Source: Paracyclopina nana
Taxonomy: Eukaryota > Arthropoda > Copepoda > Cyclopoida > Cyclopettidae
Reading direction: 5' to 3'
DNA: 64,000 nt
Assembly (NCBI GenBank): GCA_019096065.1
Contig: JAGUCH010000004.1
Span: forward strand, 9,176,001 to 9,240,000
Numbering within the stretch: position 1 is the first letter of the stretch; every line of letters starts with the position of its first letter. The position numbers and the translations under genes were made by a program. Positions 8,365 through 18,661 of the stretch are shown here, piece by piece. The notes under the pieces are model-generated. The model was not told where the DNA came from. It searched no databases and worked only from the letters and a program-made list of their open reading frames with translations.

Positions 8365-11349
8365 GATTCATTATGTAGGGTTTTGTGGGTGCTCTCAATA
8401 TTTTGCTTCTTGATCTTTGGTGCATATGTCATGAAGCCAATCTATGACAAGTGGCAATTTGTCCCAACAATCACATCAGTGGAAACCACCAATTATCCGA
8501 TATGGCAGGTCTACTTTCCTGCTGTCACCATTTGCTCAAACAACAAAATTGAGATGTCCCAGATTGATGAGCTCCTTAAAAAGGAACCATGGCTCAGCTT
8601 GAAAGATAATTACACAAAAAAGGAACCATGGCTCAGCTTGAAAGATAATGACACAGACTTTGAAGAAAATCTGAAATTGGCTCTGGTCTCAACTTTATCA
8701 TTTCACACAAACCATGACATATACGATGAAAGCAAAACTGAACTCAATATCGCAAGGCAGATGATTCATGACTTCAAGGATAATCTTACATTTCTGGCTC
8801 AAAAGGTAAACATTTGATTTGATGAAAAAGCCAAGAAATTTGTGCATGCTATAATATAGGGAACTCCACCCTGTCATGACATGATACTCTACTGTGAATG
8901 GCAAAGAGAAGTTGTCAAGTGTGGCGACTTCTTTGGTGTCAGAAAAACTGAAAATGGCTTTTGTTGTTCTTTCAACACACTTAAACTCACTGAACAATTG
9001 TAAGATGATTGCTTAACTAAATAGAACACTCTTGAAAGTTCTTTTCAGCTACTCTAATGAAAACATTGTAACGACCAGTGATGTAGATTATTATGATGAA
9101 GAGTACACCGAATGTGAGGCTTTTACTTTCTTTTTGTATTTTTGTTTATAATTCATGGTTTCTTGCTAGGGTATACAAGTTTTTTCTCCACAACAACCAC
9201 AGGTAGTTTTTCACATTTTATATAGATACATTTAGTATACATTTTTGTCAGGGTGCACTATTCCTAATTGGATTGGTGATAACTGGTGTGATATTATCAA
9301 CAATTAAGTTTATTGTTAATTTGATAGTAGAGCTTGATGTAATACAACATCATTTGGGTATAAAGAGAAATATTACATACAATATAATGCATCTCTTACA
9401 ACAGGTGATATGATTAATGAAAAAACCAAAGTCCATGCTCAAGATGCTTTTCTTTTAGATTATTGCATATTTTCAAATGCTGTGGGCAATGGCATCTGTG
9501 ATTTTATTCACAACTATAACCCAATATGCTCATATGATGGTGGTGATTGCGATGGTCATCAATTCTTCACAAACGGAGAATGGGCTCTGAGTAATCCTCA
9601 CTAGGATTGCAAGGATATTTTTAGAGTATGAACCTCCATCTTTTTAGAATGTCCACTTGGTTATTTAATTAACAATGGTGATTGTGATGACATTGCAAAT
9701 AATGTTTTTTGTAACTTTGATGGTGGGGATTGTTGCGCACCTTTAAATGAAACTTATGGTTGGTGCAATGATTGTCAATGTTTGAATGGATCAAATGATG
9801 ACACAACTGATGAAGGTGTTACCATAAAAAATTTCTGCATTCATTAGATGGGGTTTCTAAGCTGTATTTTTGTAATTTTAGGTTGTCCTTACCCAGGTGC
9901 TTATGCTATTGGTGATGGTATTTGTGATGATATCAATAATAATCCTTCCTGCAAGTATGATGGTGGTGACTGTTGTGACCCAAGTGCTAATCATGATAGT
10001 TGCATACTTTGTGGTTGCTTGGATCCAACAACTGGGCCTAAACAAGGTACTTGGTTCAACCTAGTTGAGAGATTGCTTTAATCAACCAATTCATTTGTAA
10101 TAGAATGCTATAGGCCCCTGTGGGTTGGCGATGGCTTTTGTGATGATTACACTAACCATGCAGGTTGTAATTTTGATGGGGGTGACTGTTGCATGGCAAA
10201 TCCCAATAAGACATATTGCCATAAATGTCAGTGTATTACTGAAAAGCCAATTGAAAATGCCACCATTGTGACACAAGAGCCAACCAAGCTCAAGCGAACT
10301 AATGTTGCTAATTCTAACCTGGGGCTGACAATTCTACTTTATCCCAATTCTAAGGAATATCATAGCTCATCTGATAACAACTTTGTGGGATTCAAGGTTT
10401 TGGTCCACAGCCCGTATGATTTTCCTGAAGTTGCTGGCAAAGGATTTGTTGTTGGCGAAGGAGCAGAAGCTTTTATTGCAGTAGGTGCTCAATACACAAC
10501 CACCGCTGATGAAGTTTTAAGTTTGCCCCTTGAGAAAAGAAAATGTTTGAGCCATGGCGAAGATTTGACAAGGTACCCTAAAGTGAAGCTTGAGGCATTC
10601 CAAAACTACAGCAGAAAAGCTTGCTTGCTGGAGTGCCAAGCCAGAGATTTGCAGAGTGAATGTGGGTGCTTGCCATATTTCTTTCCTGATTTTGGTAACA
10701 TTTGGAAAACCAAAACTGCATGTGACCTGAAAGGACTTCAATGCCTAGCAAACACTACTGGTTAACTAAATAAAGCGTCCACTACAACATTTTTAATTTT
10801 ATTTTACTTTTTTGATTCAGATCAAAAAAAGGCCTTACAACCGGAGGGCCAATCTGATACTGAAGGCTACATACAAAGTGCACCCATCTGTGAATGCCCT
10901 AATGATTGTGAGGAGACAACCTATACTCAAGAAATGTCCTTTTTTGCCATCAAACAAGGATCTGAATTTTTTGAACAACTCAAAAAAGAGCCAAATATTT
11001 TATACAAAAAACAAAAACTTGCTGGCACAATAAGAGAATCTTTCAAGCAAAAGATCCTAGATGAGATTCAAGCAATTATTGATACCAGCTCTATTGTGCA
11101 CATTTATTTTAAGGAGATTGGCATAGTGAAATATTCTCGTGATCAAGTATACACAGTTATGGATGTCATTGGTAACACTCGTACTGGTTACCTGGCACTA
11201 TTTAAAATTAGCACTTATTTTGCTTCTCAGCTGCATTTGGAGGTATCATTGGTTTATGCTGTGGTTTCAGCATGATTTCAATTGTGGAGATTCTTTACTG
11301 GTTCACATTACGTCTTTACACTGACCATTTTGCAAAGTCCAGCAAATAA
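8365..11349 (+). CDS. degenerin/ENaC-type sodium channel subunit with four Notch-type LNR repeats
   Basis: Nine exons can be joined in phase: 8365-8805, 8860-8999, 9049-9113, 9405-9590, 9648-9815, 9882-10046, 10104-10760, 10821-11171, 11231-11349 (764 codons with stop). Exon 1 has TM1 (LWVLSIFCFLIFGAYVM) and the family block FPAVTICSNN. Exon 2 has the Cys-rich DMILYCEW and FCCSFN blocks. Exons 4-7 each bring an LNR (GNGICD..YDGGDC, NNGDCDD..FDGGDC, GDGICDD..YDGGDC, GDGFCDD..FDGGDC). Exon 7 continues with the thumb Cys clusters (LLECQ, CGCLPYF) and exon 8 has CECPNDC. The last exon holds TM2 with the selectivity motif GFSMIS. DEG/ENaC trimers are amiloride-sensitive cation channels, and an LNR insertion in the ectodomain is unusual. 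The N-terminal cytoplasmic exon with the His-Gly gating motif is not seen; the retroelement lies where it could have been. Confidence 0.88.
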
Positions 11350-11459
11350 TTAAAATTGTTCTATAATATATTCATTCTAAATGTTTGTCTGTTTATTCCT
11401 TCTATCTTCTTATGAAAATATTTTAATGCACATCTGTTGCTTAATTCAAGAGTGCTCGC

Positions 11460-11465
11460 AATAAA
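11460..11465 (+). terminator. polyadenylation signal after the DEG/ENaC gene
   Basis: AATAAA followed by a second one (AATAAAA) a few bases on, 110 bases after the stop at 11347-11349. They are the first such signals downstream and fit the end of this transcript. Confidence 0.5.
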
Positions 11466-11509
11466 GTAATAAAATATCAGAGTACTGATTTCTTCGTCAA
11501 AAAGAAAAA

Positions 11510-12340
11510 ACTAGGTAAAGGCGTCCATAAATGGACAGTGGAGGGCGGGCCTACGGAAATATTTGAAAGCAGCCGTTTATTTTAATAAAAAATGGAAAGC
11601 ATGCTTCATATCACAAAGCTTTTTCATTCAGAAACCTTCTCATTGAATTGGAGCTGAGTCACAATATGTGTAGTTGCTAGTTCAACTTAATTGTAAGAGA
11701 GAACGGCAATCATCCAACGTACATTGCTGAGCAGATTGCAAAGGTCAAAACTGGTTGAAGTCATAGGTGGCGCAATTTTTAGGAAATCTGTCACTCCACC
11801 TCGCCAAGTAAATAAGTTCAACCTTTGCAAATTTTGGAGGGCTCATGTAGATCTCAGCTAGCCAAGATTGCCACTCTCTCTGATATTCAGTTGAACTAGT
11901 AGTTGCACTCAGGTTCAAATATGCTAATATTAAGAAGACCGGTGATCTATGCATGGATCAACTGAGACAAACTCAGAGAAGGTCCAGCTGTTTGCTAGAA
12001 CCAGGACCAACTGTCAGGCGGCCATACTTGGATCAACTAGGGCATACTGTCATTGGATAGACTGCAACGGATCACCCTTGGATAGACAGTCATAACTTAT
12101 AGTCCCTTGATCAACTTAGAAGATAAACAGTCCTTGAATCAATGAAACGGATAGTCCTTGGATCGACTCCTATGACTTGGCAGGACCTTGGTCAACTAGA
12201 ATGAACTGTGACTAGATTGACTGACATAACTGACTGTCCCTGCATCGAAAAACGGATTGGACTGAAGGCTGAGTCTCAAGTCTTTTGAGTCTCAAGTCTT
12301 TTATCGCCGAGTCTCAAGTCTGGATTCTTGTGAGTCTCAA
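11510..12340. mobile_element. truncated third member of the 4.2-kb composite family
   Basis: The left tip (ACTAGGTAAAGGCG, the GTCCAT/ATGGAC hairpin, then GCGGGCCTACGG) equals the left tip of the elements at 21253 and 48340 with few changes. The interior at about 12000-12190 (repeated CTTGGAT(A/C)GACTG and CCTTGGATAGACAG phrases) is a diverged match to 22700-22912. The solo LTR, the MITE and the 15-base repeats of the other copies are absent. The right end cannot be placed. Near 12260-12330 the phrase GAGTCTCAAGTC is repeated. Confidence 0.55.
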
Positions 12341-12575
12341 TTGGGCCTGGAATTATTTGAACCTGGCTAGGGTAATTTCAGTCAAACTTAGTGACTTGAT
12401 CTACTCTAAAATCTTCTTGACATAAAATCCACCACTAATTCTCATGAATGAACTTCTGAACATTCAGGTTCGAAATCTGAATATAAGTTTTAAGACAAAA
12501 TAGGTAAAGATTCAAAAGGTGTCAAGAAGAAAATGTCCACGCCATATCCATTGATTTTTCCCAAAATTAAATAAA

Positions 12576-12741
12576 TAAACTAATTGTTTTAAAACTATCA
12601 TGAAAAATATGATGCGTTATTTTAGCGAATTTTTTGCTATTTGTTATGTTTAGAAAAATAAACTATTTGTTTTAAAACTATCATGAAAAATATGATGCGT
12701 TATTTTAGCGAATTTTTTGCTTTTTGTTATGTTAAGAAAAA
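12576..12741. repeat. two-copy direct tandem duplication, 83-base unit
   Basis: The phrase starting TAAACTA(A/T)TTGTTTTAAAAC is repeated 83 bases later with only a few substitutions. It lies in the AT-rich intergenic DNA between the DEG/ENaC and Rab33 genes, where I see no gene. Confidence 0.8.
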
Positions 12742-13181
12742 CGAGCGGATTTTTCTAAGGCTATGCCAAACCCAAAAAAGTCTAAACAACCTCAAAACAC
12801 TGAAAACTCAGCTTAAATTAGAAAACATTCAAATCATGCCTTTAAAATAGTAATTACTTATTTGCAATTAATATTCAAGTTTATTGGCAAAAATGAGACA
12901 TTTGCTGTTCGTTTTTTAGCTTGACTTGTTTCCGCTCCGATCTTCTGCCAAATCACCGTTGTTTTGCTCGAAAAGTCGTCAAATCGTCATAGACGTCAAA
13001 CTCTCTCTAAAAGGTAAACAAGTGGGCAAAAATCGTCAAAACTCAAGAGAAATCATCAAAAATCAACACAATGCCGCATGGTTGAAAGTGATCCGAGTCA
13101 TTTCCCGACTTTTTCCAACCTGACAGCTGCGAAACGTGGCACAAGTGTCAATTTTTCAATAATAACACGTAGGAGACAAAG

Positions 13182-14609
13182 ATGGCCGCAGAACAACAAA
13201 CTGACAACAATGTCGCCAAATCGGAGGAGGATGAGGAGAGGCCAAAAAGGCCGCCGACTTCTTCAGTGAAGAGCCCGAAGAAGAAGAGGACGTTCAAAAT
13301 CATTGTCATTGGCGATTCCGGAGTGGGCAAAACGTGCTTGACTTATCGATTTTGCAGTGGGAAATTTCCAAGCACTCCAACTGATGCCACCATTGGAGTT
13401 GATTTCAGGGAGAAGATGATCTCCCTCGAAAACAGCGAACAGGTACTTATTAATCTTATTTCAGTATCTTGTAGATTGTTTTTAAGTTTATGACCTGAAA
13501 TTATTGTAATGTGACATTTTTAAGATTTCTGAGGCTACATGACCTTTTAAGACTTTTTGCTTAATCAAGTTTTAAGGCTTGAAGAGTTAAGATTTCAAGA
13601 CTTAATAAGAGTTAAGATTTCAAGACTTAATAAGAGTCAAGATTTCAAGACTTAATAAGAGTTAAGATTTCAAGACTTAATAAGAGTTAAGATTTCAAGA
13701 CTTAATAAGAGTTAAGATTTCAAGACTTAATAAGAGTTTGAAGACTTTTAGAGTTTTAAGAGTCTTAGTACTTTTAGAGTTTTGAGACTTAAGATAGAAA
13801 GGCTTGAGGAAAAAATCTTTTTTTAAGACTTAAGCTTCTTGAGACTTCTGGCTAAAGACTGTGAGATTCTCCAGATTGCAGTAATCTGCTATAACTTAAA
13901 TTCATTTTTCAGGTCAGATTGCAGTTATGGGACACAGCTGGTCAGGAGAGATTCCGTCGAAGCATGGTGGCTCATTACTACAGAAATGTGGCTGCTGTGG
14001 TGCTTGTCTATGATGTCACTCGAAAGCAGACATTCGAAGGCCTCAGTCATTGGATCGAAGTACGTATGAAATCCTTCTAGTTTGCCTTTGAAGGATTTGA
14101 CTCACATTCTCTCACACTTGGTACTTGAAAGTTTGCTCTTTACAACAACAAGTCAATTGATTTGTCCCTTCGCATGTGAATCAAAATTGCGTAATTTTAT
14201 TGAACTTTTTAGGAGTGTTCGAGCCATAACTTGCAATCAGCCAATGTGCCAATGTTGATAGTTGGCAACAAATGTGATGGAGACAGCAAAGAACCTATCG
14301 CTGTGCCTATCGAAGAAGCGCAAAAGTATGCATGGCATTAAAGGCAATCATGATTTATTACAAACTAAGTGACTTTTCAGGTTTGCGGATAGCCACAATA
14401 TGCCCTTATTTGAGACTTCTGCCAAAGATGATGAAAAGTGTGATCATGTGGAAGCAATTTTCCTGACGTTGGCTCATAAGATCAATGCGAACAAGCTGCT
14501 GTTTCAAGGCAATGCCAAAGATGAACCTGACATGGGCCAATCAGATGCCACAGTTCAAGTTGGCACTTCTGAAATTGAAGAGGACGAAGAAGGTTCCTGC
14601 TGCTTTTAG
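13182..14609 (+). CDS. Rab33-like small GTPase
   Basis: Four exons: 13182-13442, 13913-14059, 14213-14325, 14381-14609; phases close to 249 residues. G motifs: GDSGVGKT (P-loop), ATIGVDFRE (switch I), [13 protein letters not shown] (switch II), GNKCD and ETSAK. The phrases [28 protein letters not shown] and DHVEAIF.TLAHK are those of Rab33, a Golgi Rab that acts in retrograde transport and, through Atg16L, in autophagosome formation. The N-terminal extension is long (about 45 residues) and charged. The C-terminus ends SCCF, with one residue after the Cys pair, an unusual prenylation end for a Rab. The ATG follows AAG and is the first in frame. Confidence 0.9.
13560..13740 (+). repeat. 25-base minisatellite in Rab33 intron 1
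   Basis: About six tandem copies of AAGATTTCAAGACTTAATAAG plus AGTT, nearly identical, inside the first Rab33 intron. Degenerate versions (GACTTTTAGAGTTTTAAGAG) extend to about 13850. Confidence 0.9.
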
Positions 14610-14975
14610 GTTGTTTTTTAAGTATTTTTCATTATTACATAAATCATTATGTGAGCTTTTTTGCAATAACAATCAGAGTTGAACTTTGACCCCTGCATAA
14701 AAGGTATTCCCCAAGATTAAGTAAGGTTGCCAACGCCCACTTGAGTCAACAACATCAATATTTAATAGTATGAGTCGATGTCCAAGTCATCGAGTAGTTG
14801 AGTCCAATTAGCAGCCACGCTTGCACATTTCTAAGCTAAGCCTCATTTAAGGCCATCATTGGTGCGCGCGCGCACACCAAGTCTCACTTAGTTAGAAAGC
14901 AACCGAGCTTTCTCTTTCATCACACACGTACTCTCCTGACTTGTTTGACGTAGTTGACCAACACAAGGCGAGAAA

Positions 14976-15488
14976 ATGGTCTCATCCTCGGGACTTGAGG
15001 CCTTTGAGGCCAAAACCCCTGCAATCCTTGACCTGCATTGGCCAATGATCAAGTCGCCAGCATCTGGAGCGTCCAAGCGCAAGATGACAATTCCTATGCG
15101 AATGAGCGAGGACAAACCAATGGACTTGTCGAAGAAGAAGATAATCTTGTCAGTACCAAGTGTTGGGCACTTGCAGCCAATTCCTGCAAAGGCTCATGAC
15201 AGGGATTTGTTCAAGGCCAAGAAGGCAAATCATCGCTGCGGATTCTCCGGATGTGGCAAAGTTTATACGAAGAGCTCACACCTGAAGGCCCACTTGAGGA
15301 CACACACTGGGGAGAAGCCCTACGAATGCCCCTGGGCAGGATGTGCCTGGAAGTTTGCCAGGTCTGATGAACTGACCAGACACATTCGCAAGCACACAGG
15401 CCACAAACCGTTCAAGTGTCACCTTTGTGACCGTTCCTTTTCGAGGAGTGACCACTTGTCACTGCACACCAAGCGACATTCTGAATAG
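14976..15488 (+). CDS. Kruppel-like transcription factor (KLF), short, single exon
   Basis: 170 residues in one exon. The C-terminus has three C2H2 fingers with the KLF layout: [15 protein letters not shown], the TGEKPYE linker, [28 protein letters not shown], then [21 protein letters not shown]. Specificity residues match KLF/Sp factors that bind GC or CACCC boxes. The N-terminal half is short and contains PMDLS (residues 48-52), a PxDLS motif that recruits the CtBP co-repressor, as in the KLF3/8/12 group. This suggests a repressor. It is much shorter than vertebrate KLFs and ends only five residues after the last finger's final His. It lies 366 bases after Rab33 and 214 before CUB1, all on the same strand. 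Confidence 0.9.
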   Translation: MVSSSGLEAFEAKTPAILDLHWPMIKSPASGASKRKMTIPMRMSEDKPMDLSKKKIILSVPSVGHLQPIPAKAHDRDLFKAKKANHRCGFSGCGKVYTKSSHLKAHLRTHTGEKPYECPWAGCAWKFARSDELTRHIRKHTGHKPFKCHLCDRSFSRSDHLSLHTKRHSE

Positions 15489-15618
15489 GATGTCAGCCAT
15501 GGACTTTCAACCACTTTAGAGCACCTTTTTACCAGCATACCCAAGTTAATTATTAAGCCCATTTATAGGAGAATTACTACTACCACTACTAGAGACTGCA
15601 TTTTGAAAAAGTGATAAC

Positions 15619-15702
15619 AATAAAGATTTCATGACTGTGCACTTTTCACTCTGCAGAGGCCATAAACTATCTCTTCAGTGAATCTTTGCATCTGGAGCTG
15701 AG
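15619..15702 (+). promoter_or_regulatory. KLF poly(A) signal followed at once by acceptor-like sites before CUB1
   Basis: AATAAA at 15619-15624 serves KLF. Thirty bases on, the pyrimidine tract ACTTTTCACTCTGCAG ends in an AG at 15655-15656, and a second (CTCTTCAG) ends at 15678; the CUB1 ATG is at 15703. CUB1 needs no 5' exon for its signal peptide, so these acceptors would be used by a spliced leader or a distant 5' UTR exon. The layout is that of an operon junction. Confidence 0.45.
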
Positions 15703-16254
15703 ATGAAGGTTCTCATTTTGGTGCTTCTGCTACTCCTGGCTGGAAATGCCAAAGGAACTTGTCGATCCATCCAAGTGCTGCCATTTGGGGACGCTTTTGT
15801 GCCAGATCCAATTGTATTCGAAGCATCGAATGGAGAAATCACATCTTCCAATTTTCCTGAAAATTACAATACCAATGAGCAATGCGGATTCATCATCAAA
15901 GGCCCTCCAGGTTCAAGAATACGCTTGGAGTTCACTGACTACAGAGTGAATGTGCAAGCCAATTTTTTGGTTCTCGATGGCAACAGCTCACCTTTTGGTG
16001 GGATCGTCCATGAATTTCCTACCAACACTCAATCCATTCCTCCACCATTCGAGAGCAACTCCAATGTGATTGGCATCAGTTTCACCACTGGAGTCGACAA
16101 TGCGAATACAGGATGGAAGTTGATGTACTCAATCATTGCATCGCCATTGAAATCAATCAATGAGCCTCTCATGTTTATTGACTCATCAATGAGCACAATT
16201 TTGCTGGCCATTGGATTCATGTTGAGCCTTTTGATTTCAGGCTTTGCGCCTTGA
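15703..16254 (+). CDS. secreted or membrane-anchored CUB-domain protein 1
   Basis: 183 residues, no intron. A signal peptide (MKVLILVLLLLLAGNAKG) precedes one CUB-like domain: Cys in TCRSI, then GEITSSNFPENY, NEQCGFIIKG, a hydrophobic RLEFTDY strand, FLVLDG, and ISFTTG near the end. Only the first CUB Cys pair is present; the second is missing. The last 20 residues are hydrophobic (STILLAIGFMLSLLISG) and end two residues later, typical of a GPI-anchor signal or a short tail anchor. It is a tandem duplicate of the next gene, with over half of the residues shared. Poly(A) signals lie within 50 bases of the stop. Confidence 0.8.
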   Translation: MKVLILVLLLLLAGNAKGTCRSIQVLPFGDAFVPDPIVFEASNGEITSSNFPENYNTNEQCGFIIKGPPGSRIRLEFTDYRVNVQANFLVLDGNSSPFGGIVHEFPTNTQSIPPPFESNSNVIGISFTTGVDNANTGWKLMYSIIASPLKSINEPLMFIDSSMSTILLAIGFMLSLLISGFAP

Positions 16255-16432
16255 AAAATGTTCTCATGAAAGATAAATAAAATCTTCGCTATGCAAAGCA
16301 ATAAAATTGGGTTTCTCAAAGCATGACTTGGCAAAATTGGTATGCATTGTTTTTCATCGAAGCCATCATGGAATGGTCATCATGGAATGGTCATCATTCC
16401 AAGCTCAGTTTCAGTCAAGACTCGAAACAACA

Positions 16433-16996
16433 ATGACATTTAAACGAATTCTTCCATGCCTTGTTGCATCTGTATTTGTTATGGAAATCAATGCCAATTG
16501 TCGATCCATTGCCAATCTCCCTTTTGACCAATTACCCCTTGAAAACCTGTTTGTGCCCAATCCAATCATATTAACTGACCTCAGTGGAGAAATCACCTCT
16601 TCAAATTTTCCTGAAAATTATAATACCAATGAGCAATGCGGATACATCATCAAAGGCCCCCAAGGTTCAAGAGTACGCTTGGAGTTCACTGACTACAGTC
16701 TCAATACAGAAGCCAATTTTGGGGTGTTTGATGGCAGTAGCTCACCGTTTGGTGGGGTTTTCACTGCTTTTCCTGCCAATACAGCCAATACACCATCCGC
16801 TTACGACAGCTTGTCAAATGTAATCGGTATCAACTTTTCAACAGGGCAAAATACCGATTCCGGATGGAGATTGATCTACACTGTCATATTGAAACCTGAA
16901 GAGCAGCCTTTGGTGTATATTGACTCAACTGTTAGTACAATTATGCTGGCTGTTGTGTTCATGTTGAGCCTCTTTATTTCAGGCATTACGCCTTGA
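16433..16996 (+). CDS. secreted or membrane-anchored CUB-domain protein 2 (paralogue)
   Basis: 187 residues from the ATG at 16433, chosen because it gives a signal peptide (MTFKRILPCLVASVFVMEINA) just before NCRSI; the frame is open further upstream but that part looks non-coding. The layout matches CUB1: GEITSSNFPENYNTNEQCGY, RLEFTDY, GVFDGSSSPFGG, a single Cys pair and a C-terminal hydrophobic tail (IMLAVVFMLSLFISG). The stop at 16994-16996 is only 16 bases from the stop of the caspase gene on the other strand. Its AATAAA (17048-17053) lies within the caspase coding sequence. Confidence 0.8.
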   Translation: MTFKRILPCLVASVFVMEINANCRSIANLPFDQLPLENLFVPNPIILTDLSGEITSSNFPENYNTNEQCGYIIKGPQGSRVRLEFTDYSLNTEANFGVFDGSSSPFGGVFTAFPANTANTPSAYDSLSNVIGINFSTGQNTDSGWRLIYTVILKPEEQPLVYIDSTVSTIMLAVVFMLSLFISGITP

Positions 16997-17012
16997 TTGT
17001 ATTTCGCTGTAT

Positions 17013-18661
17013 TCAATCATCCCAATACAATTTCATGCTAAGGGTTGAATAAAAGAATGGAGTCTGCTTTTTTTGGCTGTATTCCTTGCGACTGGACATG
17101 GATTGATACTCTTTGGACACTTTGCTGTTGACCAAGGTGAGGATTGACACCAAATCTCGATCCTTCTTTTCTTTTTCCAAAAGATAAACAAGACTCTGGA
17201 TGAACCAGCTGCCATTGGCTGTGTTCCTCCATGAAAAGTAGCCATTGATGGTGCTGTGGCAGATCAGAAAGTCAGAGTGAATCGGGACTTTGTAGGAAGC
17301 AAAAGCAGCTGAGTCTGTCTCAGTCACCATCGACACTCCTTCATCCATTTGACTGCCTTGACAAGCCTGTAAGCAGAACAATAATAAAATGCTTTCGATA
17401 CATGAATCTGATTTGACAAAGTTTCGAACAATAAGGTTGGCAATTCAACAAACTGAAACCAAAGTAAATGGGTTTTTGTGGCAAGCCAATTGACTGTTAA
17501 ACTCTTAAAGGTGATGCCAACTTTTAGCTTGAAAATCATTGTGCTATTTGTTTTTAATGTCATCAATATCCAGTCTTTTTGTTAGATGGCACTTTTTTTG
17601 GATTCAGTATCAAAAAGCTTTTAAAGATTTAGTCAATTATGGTTTTATGGCATGAAAGGGTGCCATAATGTATGTAGATCATTTGGTATTAATTAAGTTT
17701 ATGCCTCAAGCTCTCTTTAAAAATGATCATTTATGAAGTGCAGCCATGTCAAATGGCGTTGCTCAAAAAGCGCCACCTAACAAAAAAATTTGTCCCTCCG
17801 CTGGGTTATTGATGACATTAAGAATAAGTTACATCCTGATTTTCAAGCCTAACATTGGCATCACATTCATGAGTTTGACAGCCAATTGGCGCGCCAAAAA
17901 ATGCCATTTACTTTTGGTTTGATTTGTCGACTAACCAATCTGGTTGATTTTTTTGATCTTAAAGCGACTTTACGCCCTTATCAACAATAAATGTTTATTT
18001 ACCTGTAAGAAGAACAGCTTGGGTTTTCCAGCCAGAGATGGCGCTTTGTCAGCAGTGAAAGGCTCCCACAATTTCTGGGCAGGATAAGGCGCATCATAGG
18101 CATACACAGTGCCCAAATTGCCATGACTCAGCAGAAAGATGACCAAAGAGTCCAACTTGGAGTGGTCAATTCCAGCAGCTGTTTCATGCAAGACATTGCT
18201 CACATCAGCATAGTTCAAATTCTTGTGAATTTGCACCTCAAAGCCCAAAGCAGTGAAACAGCTTGACACTGACTTCAAATCCACCTCAGATCCAGCCCTG
18301 CCACTGAAAAAAAGCAAAAAATTCAGGGCTGATTGCACAAAATGCCATTCAGTTTTTGAAAAAAGCAAAATTAGGTTTTTTACCTCAGGTCAAGTCTTGG
18401 TGAGAAAATGTCATGCTCAAAAATCAGGCATAATCCTCTGGTAGCTCTGCTGGAAGCATAACACACCTCTTCTAGTGGCAAAGTGACTCTTTTCACCACT
18501 TTTTGGGGCCAAACCTTGAAATCTGGCAGCTCCCTGGCTTTTGGCTCATTTTGAGCCTTTTTGTCTCTATTTGCTCCAATTGAGATGAAAGGGTTGATCC
18601 TCAATGCATCAGCCAAATCTTCTTCAGTTTGAACTGCAATTTCAGCTGTTGATGCTGACAT
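17013..18661 (-). CDS. effector-type caspase
   Basis: Three coding exons: 18661-18384, 18303-18003, 17366-17013. A prodomain of about 60 residues has no CARD or DED. The large subunit has GLCLIFEHDIF, the catalytic His in FLLSHG and KPKLFFLQ, and the catalytic Cys follows in ACQG; an intron splits this pentapeptide between Q and A. A likely inter-subunit site is ETD before SAAF. The small subunit has FSWRNTANGSWFIQSL, the substrate-binding block, and ends with the KKQTPFF and TLSMKLYW strands. The short prodomain and this block fit caspase-3/7-like executioners of apoptosis. The ATG lies nine bases after an acceptor-like TTTAG. An AATAAA on this strand at 16973-16978 lies inside CUB2. Confidence 0.92.

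Noticed and set aside
13560..13740. CRISPR-like array (direct repeats)
   Set aside because: Units are contiguous without unique spacers, and the context is a eukaryotic intron; the same holds for the other minisatellites.
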